Below are positions 18,277 to 24,568 of a stretch of DNA of 64,000 nt, piece by piece; position 1 is the first letter of the stretch, and every line of letters starts with the position of its first letter. The translations under genes were made by a program, and so were the position numbers. Source of the stretch: Streptomyces sp. NBC_01276 (GTDB taxonomy: Bacteria; Actinomycetota; Actinomycetes; Streptomycetales; Streptomycetaceae); contig NZ_CP108442.1 of the NCBI RefSeq assembly GCF_041435355.1, positions 1,798,001 to 1,862,000 of the forward strand, read 5' to 3'. The notes under the pieces were generated by a model that saw only the letters and a list, made by a program, of their open reading frames with translations, was not told the DNA's origin and did not search any database.

Positions 18277-19292
18277 AGCGGGAACCCCGTGCCGAGGGCG
18301 TCGTGCGGATCGACGGTGAAGGTGTGCTCGCCGGTGCGGTAGGCCGTGCCGGTGACCTCCGTGACCCCGCCCTCCAGCATCCGGCCGGTGAACACCGTGC
18401 CCACCACCGACTCGTGCAGCAGGTCCTCCCCCGGCCCGAGCCGCCCGTCCTCCGCGAGCAGGGCGAGCCGGGCCGAGGTGCCGGAACCGCAGGGGGAGCG
18501 GTCGATCTGCCCGTCCGCGAAGACGGTGACGTTGCGCTGGTACGGCCCGAAGGGGGTGTCGGGCAGCTCCTCGTAGAGGACCACCCCGTACACCCCGGAC
18601 AGCAGCGGCCCGCCCGGGTGCCAGGTGGCGGGATGGGTGGCCAGTGCGGCCCGGATCTCCTGCCCGGCGCGCACCAGGTCGGGCAGCGCGGCGCGCGACA
18701 CGTCCAGGCCGAGGTCCCGGGCGGCGACGGAGGCGTAACAGGCCCCGGCGTGCGCGATGTCCACCTCGGCGAGGCCCAGCGTGGTGGCCACCGGGACCTT
18801 CCGGGCGCCCACCCGGGCGGGGACGTTGCGGAAGGTGACTCCCGTGGTGCGGCCCCCGTCGCGGTGGACGGTGGCCCCGACCCGACCCGAGGGGACGTCG
18901 ATCCGCACCTGGACGTCCCCGTCGTGCGGCACCGGGACCCGCCCGGTCTCCACCGCCCAGACGCCGAGCGCCATGGTGCCGTGGCCGCACGCGGTGGAGT
19001 AGCCGTCCTTGTGCCAGAACAGCACCCCGAAGTGCGCCCCGTCGTCGTCCGGGGGGACCACGAACCCGCCGTACATCCCGGCGTGCCCGCGCGGCTCCTG
19101 CACGAGCAGGCGCCGTACGTCGTCCAGCGCGCTCCGCCTCGGCGCGGTCCCGGAACCCCCGGGGCCGATGACCGTGGCGCAGCGCTCGGCGACGGTGTCC
19201 CCGGGGGCGGGCGCGATGTCGCCCGCCGCGAGGTCGACGATCCGGAAGGGCTCCCCCGCCGTGTGGTAGTCGGTGGTGCGGACGCTGATCAC
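18273..19292 (-). CDS. proline racemase superfamily: trans-3-hydroxy-L-proline dehydratase or second hydroxyproline epimerase
   Basis: The 339-residue enzyme has the two-lobed proline racemase fold. Both catalytic cysteines are present, Cys102 in GYSTACGHG and Cys268 in RSPCGSGTSAR, so by the usual residue rule it should racemise or epimerise. However, the GYST context around the first cysteine is also seen in trans-3-hydroxy-L-proline dehydratases, and the gene is coupled by a 4-bp overlap to a delta1-pyrroline-2-carboxylate reductase-like gene, the normal partner of a dehydratase (in which the second Cys is normally Thr or Ser). Function therefore stays ambiguous. GTG start at 19292 overlaps the next racemase gene upstream by 4 bp. 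Confidence 0.8.
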   Translation of the reverse strand: MISVRTTDYHTAGEPFRIVDLAAGDIAPAPGDTVAERCATVIGPGGSGTAPRRSALDDVRRLLVQEPRGHAGMYGGFVVPPDDDGAHFGVLFWHKDGYSTACGHGTMALGVWAVETGRVPVPHDGDVQVRIDVPSGRVGATVHRDGGRTTGVTFRNVPARVGARKVPVATTLGLAEVDIAHAGACYASVAARDLGLDVSRAALPDLVRAGQEIRAALATHPATWHPGGPLLSGVYGVVLYEELPDTPFGPYQRNVTVFADGQIDRSPCGSGTSARLALLAEDGRLGPGEDLLHESVVGTVFTGRMLEGGVTEVTGTAYRTGEHTFTVDPHDALGTGFPL

Positions 19293-20293
19293 AGCAGGAA
19301 CCCTCCGGGGAAGGGGTCGGTCGGGTCGAGGAAGTACTGGGCGGTGCCCGTGATCCAGGCCCGGCCGGTGACGGTGGGGACCACGGCCGGGAGGCCGCCG
19401 ACGGTGGTCCGCCCCGTGAGGCGGCCGGTGAACTCGGTCCCGATGAAGGACTCGTTGACGAAGTCGGTGTCGAGTTCGAGCAGGCCGCGGGCGTGCAACT
19501 GGGCCATGCGCGCGCTGGTCCCCGTACCGCAGGGCGAGCGGTCGAACCAGCCCGGGTGGATGGCCATGGCGTGCCGGGAGCGGCGGGCGTCCGAGCCGGG
19601 GGCGGCGAGGTAGACGTGCTTGACGCCGGCGATCGCCGGGTCCTCGGGGTGGACGGGCCGGTCCGGACCGCCGTTGATCGCGTCCATGATCGCCAGGCCC
19701 GCGGCGATCAGGTCCTCCTTGCGGGAGCGGTCGAAGGGGAGGCCGAGGGCGTCCAGCTCGACGAAGGCGTAGAAGTTGCCCCCGTAGGCGAGGTCGTAGG
19801 TGACCGTGCCGTAGCCGGGGACCTCGGCCTTCAGGTCGAGACCGACGCTGAAGGCCGGGACGTTGGTGAGGGTGACGGCGGTGGCCGCGCCGTCCTCGAC
19901 CCGTACGTCCACGCTGACCAGACCGGCCGGGGTGTCGAGCCGGACCGTGGTGACCGGCTCGACGACCGGGACCATGCCGGTCTCGACCAGGACGGTGGCC
20001 ACCCCGATCGTGCCGTGCCCGCACATCGGCAGCAGGCCCGACACCTCGATGTAGAGCACGCCGAAATCGGCGTCGGGCCGGGTGGGCGGCTGGAGGATGG
20101 CGCCGCTCATCGCCGCGTGGCCGCGCGGCTCGTACATGAGCAGGGTGCGGACGTGGTCCGTGTGCTCCATGAAGTGGAGCCGCTTCTCGGCCATGGTGGA
20201 GCCCGGGATCACCCCGACTCCCCCGGTGATCACCCGGGTGGGCATGCCCTCGGTGTGCGAGTCCACCGCGTGGTAGATGTGGCGCGTGCGCAT
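19289..20293 (-). CDS. 4-hydroxyproline 2-epimerase (proline racemase family)
   Basis: A 334-residue enzyme with both catalytic cysteines, Cys91 in LLPMCGHGT and Cys255 in RSPCGTGTSAR, the classical 4-hydroxyproline 2-epimerase pattern. It converts trans-4-hydroxy-L-proline (released from collagen) to cis-4-hydroxy-D-proline, step one of the bacterial pathway. It sits between the DHDPS-like deaminase (43-nt gap) and the second racemase-family gene (4-bp overlap) in one operon. Confidence 0.9.
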   Translation of the reverse strand: MRTRHIYHAVDSHTEGMPTRVITGGVGVIPGSTMAEKRLHFMEHTDHVRTLLMYEPRGHAAMSGAILQPPTRPDADFGVLYIEVSGLLPMCGHGTIGVATVLVETGMVPVVEPVTTVRLDTPAGLVSVDVRVEDGAATAVTLTNVPAFSVGLDLKAEVPGYGTVTYDLAYGGNFYAFVELDALGLPFDRSRKEDLIAAGLAIMDAINGGPDRPVHPEDPAIAGVKHVYLAAPGSDARRSRHAMAIHPGWFDRSPCGTGTSARMAQLHARGLLELDTDFVNESFIGTEFTGRLTGRTTVGGLPAVVPTVTGRAWITGTAQYFLDPTDPFPGGFLL

Positions 20294-20336
20294 GGGTTTC
20301 CCTCTGGTCGGGGCCCGGTTCGGGGCCTGGTTGACG

Positions 20337-21263
20337 CTAGTTCAGGCCTTCGGCGAGAGCCTTCTCGGTCGCGGCGCGCACCGAGGCCTCGATCTCGCCC
20401 GAGAGCGGGAAGCGGGGCGGACGGGTGGCCCCGCCGGGACGGCCGGCCAGGTCCATGGAGAGCTTGATGGCCTGGACGAACTCGGTCTTGGAGTCCCAGC
20501 GCAGCAGCGAGTGCAGGGACTTGTAGAGCGGCAGGGCCGTGGCGAGGTCTCCTGCGACGGCGGCCTGGTAGAGGGTGGCGCAGGAGCGCGGCAGGGCGTT
20601 GGGGTACCCGGCGATCCAGCCGACGGCGCCCGCGAGGGCGAGTTCGAGCAGGACGTCGTCGGCGCCGATGAGCAGGTCGAGGCCCGGGGCGAGCTCGGCG
20701 ATCTCGTAGCCGCGGCGGACGTCCCCGCTGAACTCCTTGACGGCGACGATGCTGCCGTCGCCGTGCAGGCGGGCGAGCAGTGCCGGCGTCAGGTCCACCT
20801 TGGTGTCGATGGGGTTGTTGTACGCGACGACGGGCAGCCCGGCGCCGGCGACCTCCGCGTAGTGGGCGCGGACGGTGGCCTCGTCGGCGCGGAAGGCGTT
20901 GGGCGGCAGGAGCAGGACGGATCCCGCGCCGGCCTCGGCGGCCTGCTCCGCCCAGCGGCGGGCCTCGGCGCTGCCGTACGCGGCGACGCCGGGCATGACG
21001 CGGGCGCCGTCACCGGCGGCCTCGACGGCGGTGCGCACGACGCGGGCCCGCTCCTCGTCGGTGAGGGTCTGGTACTCGCCGAGGGAGCCGTTGGGCACGA
21101 CGCCGTCGCAGCCCTCGGCGATCAGCCAGGCCACGTGCTCACCGTAGGCGTCGAAGTCGACGCTCAGGTCCTCGCGCAGCGGGAGGGCGGTGGCGACCAT
21201 GATGCCGTGCCAGGGGCGCGTGCGGGTGTCGGGACGGGGCGCGGGGGTGGGCGCGTGGTTCAT
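20337..21263 (-). CDS. DHDPS/NAL family, probable delta1-pyrroline-4-hydroxy-2-carboxylate deaminase
   Basis: The 308-residue TIM-barrel aldolase-family enzyme carries the Schiff-base lysine (Lys176 in AVKEFSG) and the catalytic tyrosine (Tyr148 in VAYNNP). In hydroxyproline loci this family (LhpC) deaminates and hydrates delta1-pyrroline-4-hydroxy-2-carboxylate to 2-oxoglutarate semialdehyde. Start at 21263 is preferred over an upstream ATG because GGGAG lies 8 nt before it and the operator (21282-21298) lies just upstream. It leads the operon deaminase, epimerase, racemase-like, reductase, gntR. Plain lysine-pathway DapA is unlikely in this context. Confidence 0.88.
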   Translation of the reverse strand: MNHAPTPAPRPDTRTRPWHGIMVATALPLREDLSVDFDAYGEHVAWLIAEGCDGVVPNGSLGEYQTLTDEERARVVRTAVEAAGDGARVMPGVAAYGSAEARRWAEQAAEAGAGSVLLLPPNAFRADEATVRAHYAEVAGAGLPVVAYNNPIDTKVDLTPALLARLHGDGSIVAVKEFSGDVRRGYEIAELAPGLDLLIGADDVLLELALAGAVGWIAGYPNALPRSCATLYQAAVAGDLATALPLYKSLHSLLRWDSKTEFVQAIKLSMDLAGRPGGATRPPRFPLSGEIEASVRAATEKALAEGLN

Positions 21264-21281
21264 GAGCAGACTCCCTAGTGT

Positions 21282-21298
21282 GGTGTGTGACATTTTAC
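21282..21298 (-). promoter_or_regulatory. 17-bp operator copy d (deaminase operon)
   Basis: On the minus strand GTAAAATGTCACACACC matches the consensus in its left half and core (GTAAAATGTCACA). It ends about 18 nt upstream of the deaminase ATG, so it must overlap the start of transcription or the core promoter. No convincing -35/-10 pair is obvious. Confidence 0.6.
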
Positions 21299-21338
21299 TA
21301 GTGGGTATGAGGTGGCCACAAGGGCCAGGAGTGCCCGA

Positions 21339-22790
21339 TCAGCGGGCGGAGGGGGGAAGTTCGGTGTCGGGCGGCGCGGGCAGCGCGGCCAGGTGGCGCA
21401 GCGGAACGGGGCAGGACAGCGGACGCCGGTCGGGCGCGGGGTCCTCCCCGGCCAGCGCGGCGACGGCCGGACCGCACATCCGCCCCTGGCACCAGCCCAT
21501 CCCGGCCCGGGTGAGCAGTTTGACGGTACGGGCGTCCCGCGCGCCGAGCTCGGCGACGGCCTCGCGGATCCCGCCCGCCGGGACCTCCTCGCAGCGGCAG
21601 ACGGTGGCCGCGTCGGGCAGCCAGTCCGTCCATCCCGCGCCGGGACGGTGGGCGGCGGCCATCGCCCCGGCGAAGGCCCGCAGCCTGGCCCGGGTCCGGG
21701 TGAGGGAGGGCGCGACGGGCGCCCCCGCGATCGCGTGCGCGGCGATCTCCCCCTCGGTCAGGGCCAGCTGGGCACCGCCGATGCCGCCGGTCTCGCCGGC
21801 CGACCAGATGCCGGGCACCGAGGTGCGCTGCGCCGCGTCCAGGTCCAGGGCGACCGTACCGTCGGGGGCCAGGAGGGTGTCGCAGCCGAGGGCGGTGGCC
21901 AGTTCCAGCTGGGGCACCAGCCCGTGGCCCACGGCCAGGGCGTCGCAGGGGATCCTGCGGGCGGTGCCGGGCAGCGGGCGCCAGTCCCGGTCGAGGCGGG
22001 CGACCGTGACGGCCTCCACCCGGCCCCGGCCGTGCGCCTCGGTCACCGCGTGCCGGGTCAGCAGGCGGATGCCGTGGCGCGCCAGGGCGCCCCCGTACAC
22101 GGCGCCTTCGGCGAGCTTGGCCGGGTTGCGCAGCAGGGCGCGGGCCTGCGGGGCGTACGCCGTGTACGAGGCCGCCTCGACGACGGCGGGCACGGCGGCC
22201 CCGGCGGCGGCGAGGGAGCCGGCCACCGCGAGCAGCAGCGGGCCGCTCCCGGCGACGACGACGCGGCTGCCGGGCAGCACGAGGCCGCCCTTGAGCATGG
22301 CCTGCGCCCCGCCCGCGCCGACGACCCCGGGCAGGGTCCAGCCGGGGAACGGCAGTTGCCGCTCGTAGGCGCCGGTGGCGAGCAGGACGGCGCGGGCGCC
22401 GAAGGCCGCCGGCCGCTCCTCGGGGCCGGCGACGGCGTGCAGGGTCCAGCCGTCGGCGCCGTCCGGGACCACCGTCCAGACGTGGTGGAAGGGGTGGTGG
22501 GCGATCCGGCCCGCCGCCACGTGGGCGCGCAGGGCGGCTTCGCGCGCGGTGAAGGCCCGCCAGTCGTGGTGCAGGGCCTGGGGGCGGAGGGCTCCGAGGC
22601 CGGGGGCCGGGTGGCGGTAGAACTGGCCGCCGGGGCGCTCCCCCGCGTCGAGGAGGGTGACGCGCAGGCCGAGCCGGGCCGCGGTGACGGCGGCGGCGAG
22701 TCCGGCGGGGCCGGCGCCCACGACGGCGAGATCGGCCGGGGGCGCGGGGACCGCGGCGTGGGCGGCCCGGTCAGACGGCGAGGTCGGCAT
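21339..22790 (-). CDS. FAD/NAD-dependent oxidoreductase with C-terminal [2Fe-2S] BFD-like domain (D-hydroxyproline dehydrogenase subunit)
   Basis: A 483-residue flavoprotein with an FAD-binding GAGPAGLAAA at about 25-34, a second nucleotide-binding stretch (VVVAGSGPLLLAVAG, about 200), an ATG-type sheet (LLATGAYERQ) and a C-terminal BFD-like cysteine set CRCEEV...CQGRMCGPAV that should bind [2Fe-2S]. It corresponds to the larger subunit of the HcnB/opine-oxidase/D-hydroxyproline dehydrogenase group. ATG at 22790 overlaps the small ferredoxin-like gene by 20 bp, so the two are coupled. Together with the genes at 22771 and 23266 it should form the membrane-free three-polypeptide dehydrogenase that oxidises cis-4-hydroxy-D-proline. 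Confidence 0.85.
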   Translation of the reverse strand: MPTSPSDRAAHAAVPAPPADLAVVGAGPAGLAAAVTAARLGLRVTLLDAGERPGGQFYRHPAPGLGALRPQALHHDWRAFTAREAALRAHVAAGRIAHHPFHHVWTVVPDGADGWTLHAVAGPEERPAAFGARAVLLATGAYERQLPFPGWTLPGVVGAGGAQAMLKGGLVLPGSRVVVAGSGPLLLAVAGSLAAAGAAVPAVVEAASYTAYAPQARALLRNPAKLAEGAVYGGALARHGIRLLTRHAVTEAHGRGRVEAVTVARLDRDWRPLPGTARRIPCDALAVGHGLVPQLELATALGCDTLLAPDGTVALDLDAAQRTSVPGIWSAGETGGIGGAQLALTEGEIAAHAIAGAPVAPSLTRTRARLRAFAGAMAAAHRPGAGWTDWLPDAATVCRCEEVPAGGIREAVAELGARDARTVKLLTRAGMGWCQGRMCGPAVAALAGEDPAPDRRPLSCPVPLRHLAALPAPPDTELPPSAR

Positions 22791-23082
22791 GTCCGGTGCC
22801 CTCCTGGGTGGTGACGGAGTCTCCGGGGCGGGCCGGGACGAGGCAGGCCCGTTGGTTCGGGCGGCCGTTGACGGTGACGAGGCAGTCGTAGCAGGCACCG
22901 ATGCCGCAGAACGCCCCGCGCGGGGAGCCGCCTTCGCGGGTGGTGCGCCAGGCGAGGATCCCGGCGTTCCAGAGGACGGCGGCGATGCTCTGGCCTTCCT
23001 GGGCGGTCAGTTCACGGCCGTCGAAGGTGACCGGGTACGTGGCCGCCGGGGTGCCGCCTACCAGCGAGCGGGGGCTGCGCAT
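22771..23082 (-). CDS. [2Fe-2S] ferredoxin-like subunit (HcnA-like)
   Basis: This 103-residue protein has the plant-type [2Fe-2S] cysteine pattern (CGIGACYDC and a later C in QRAC), preceded by FDGRELTAQEGQSIAAVL, typical of the small subunit of HcnA/opine oxidase/D-hydroxyproline dehydrogenase complexes. The ATG at 23082 is chosen because GAGGAG lies just upstream and because sequence further upstream in frame is Pro/Arg-rich non-coding material. It overlaps the large flavoprotein subunit by 20 bp. Confidence 0.85.
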   Translation of the reverse strand: MRSPRSLVGGTPAATYPVTFDGRELTAQEGQSIAAVLWNAGILAWRTTREGGSPRGAFCGIGACYDCLVTVNGRPNQRACLVPARPGDSVTTQEGTGHADLAV

Positions 23083-23265
23083 CAGCGGGGTCTCCTCGGG
23101 GTCTTGCCTTGTGGGGCGGGGTCGGGGGTGGCGGGGTCGGGGGTTGGCGGGGTCTGCGCTGGGTGGGGTGGGCCGGGGCTGGGTGCCGTCCGGGACCGCG
23201 TGGTTCGTGGCGCCCCGTCCGGGGCTGCGCCGGCGCACCGGTACCTCGCGCCACCACATCACGCT

Positions 23266-24465
23266 CTACGTCCCGGACGGCGCCCCGTCCCGCCCCCGGC
23301 CCGGGTCGCCCTCGGAATCCGGGTCCGGGGCATCGAAGCGGTCCGGGCGGAACGGCGTCGGGTCCAGGGCGGGGTCGGTTCCGGTGAGGGAGGCGGCGAT
23401 GAGGGCGCCCGTGGCCGGGGCCAGGCCGATGCCGGCGCCCTCGTGGCCGCAGGCGTGGAAGAGGCCCGGTACGCGGGGGTCGGGGCCGATCGCCGGAAGG
23501 TGGTCGGGGAGGTAGGGGCGGAAGCCGTGGTAGGTGCGCAGGACGCGGGTGTCCGCCAGGACCGGGAAGAGCGCCGCCGCCTGGCGGGCGAGCCGGCGCA
23601 GGGCCTCGGTGGACAGGGTCCGGTCGAAGCCGACCCGTTCGCGGGTCGCGCCGATCAGGACGGGGCCCGACGGGGTGCCCTCCACCACCGCCGAGGACTG
23701 CAGGGCCGCGGAGTCGCTGGCGACGTCGGCGATGTAGTCGGCGGCGTAGACCTTGTGGCGGACCACCCGGGGCAGGGGTTCGGTGACCAGGACGAAGCCG
23801 CGGCGCGGCATGACCGGCAGGGTGGTTCCCGCGAGGGAGGCGATGTGGCCGCCCCAGGTGCCCGCCGCGTTGAGCACCGCCGGTGCAAGGAGGGTGCGGC
23901 GGGGCGTGCGGACGCCGACGGCTCGGCCGCCCCGCAGGAGCACTTCGGTGACCTCCTCGCCGAGGTAGCGGTCGGCGCCGGACGCGGCCAGCAGGCGGGC
24001 CGCGGCCTGGGCCGGGTGGACCTGGGCGTCCTGGGGGTAGTGGAAGCCTCCCGCCTGCCCCGGGGCCAGGTGCGGCTCCAGGTCGCGCAGGGCGTCCGGC
24101 CCCACCTCGGTGGAGGTCACGCCCGCGGCGCGCTGGCCGTCCGCGAAGGTGCGGAGCGCCTTGAGGGTGGTCTCGTCGGGGGCGACGACCAGGCCGCCCT
24201 TGGGCTCGTACTCGGTCTCCCGCGGGAGGACCTCCGCCAGTTCCCGCCAGAGCCGGGCCGACAGGAGCGCGAGGTCGAGCTCCGGGCCGGCCTCCTTGTC
24301 GGAGACGAGCAGGTTGCCCTCGCCGGCACCGGTCGTGCCGCCAGCGACGGGGCCGCGGTCGACGACGGCCACGGAGAGCCCGCGGCGGCTCGCGTAGTAC
24401 GCGCACGCGGCGCCGACGACACCGGCGCCGATGATCACGACGTCCGGGGAGTGGTTCTGGGACAC
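23266..24465 (-). CDS. D-amino-acid-oxidase-fold FAD enzyme, D-hydroxyproline dehydrogenase catalytic subunit
   Basis: A 399-residue DAO-superfamily flavoprotein: FAD-binding VVIIGAGVVGAACAYYASRRG at the N-terminus, GTWGGHIASLAG mid-protein and a C-terminal CGHEGAGIGLAPATG FAD loop. It should be the substrate-oxidising (beta) subunit for cis-4-hydroxy-D-proline, giving delta1-pyrroline-4-hydroxy-2-carboxylate. The GTG at 24465 is only 4 nt from the operator copy at 24470-24486 and has no Shine-Dalgarno, suggesting a leaderless transcript. A 183-nt gap with no gene separates it from the ferredoxin subunit. Its low-complexity Asp/Gly/Arg-rich tail is atypical and of no obvious function. Confidence 0.87.
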   Translation of the reverse strand: MSQNHSPDVVIIGAGVVGAACAYYASRRGLSVAVVDRGPVAGGTTGAGEGNLLVSDKEAGPELDLALLSARLWRELAEVLPRETEYEPKGGLVVAPDETTLKALRTFADGQRAAGVTSTEVGPDALRDLEPHLAPGQAGGFHYPQDAQVHPAQAAARLLAASGADRYLGEEVTEVLLRGGRAVGVRTPRRTLLAPAVLNAAGTWGGHIASLAGTTLPVMPRRGFVLVTEPLPRVVRHKVYAADYIADVASDSAALQSSAVVEGTPSGPVLIGATRERVGFDRTLSTEALRRLARQAAALFPVLADTRVLRTYHGFRPYLPDHLPAIGPDPRVPGLFHACGHEGAGIGLAPATGALIAASLTGTDPALDPTPFRPDRFDAPDPDSEGDPGRGRDGAPSGT

Positions 24466-24469
24466 GACA

Positions 24470-24486
24470 GTAATATGTCACATTCT
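24470..24486 (+). promoter_or_regulatory. 17-bp operator copy e (D-hydroxyproline dehydrogenase operon)
   Basis: GTAATATGTCACATTCT matches the regulon consensus. It lies immediately upstream of the GTG start of the DAO-fold subunit and overlaps the likely -10 (CATATT on the minus strand, 24477-24472). Confidence 0.65.
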
Positions 24487-24520
24487 TTAGGGGCTGCCTA
24501 GGCATGCCGGAGGGGATGCC

Positions 24521-24562
24521 CCGGGCCGGTCCCGCCCCCCGCGGGAATCGGGACCGGCCCGG
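24521..24562 (-). terminator. terminator of the collagenase gene
   Basis: A perfect 14-bp stem (24521-24534 with 24549-24562) with a 14-nt loop lies directly after the collagenase stop codon (24569) and before the next operon's operator, insulating the two units. Confidence 0.75.
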
Positions 24563-24568
24563 TGGCCG

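Noticed and set aside
20337..21263. Annotation as dihydrodipicolinate synthase for lysine synthesis
   Set aside because: Family match is real, but operon context and regulon operator favour hydroxyproline catabolism.
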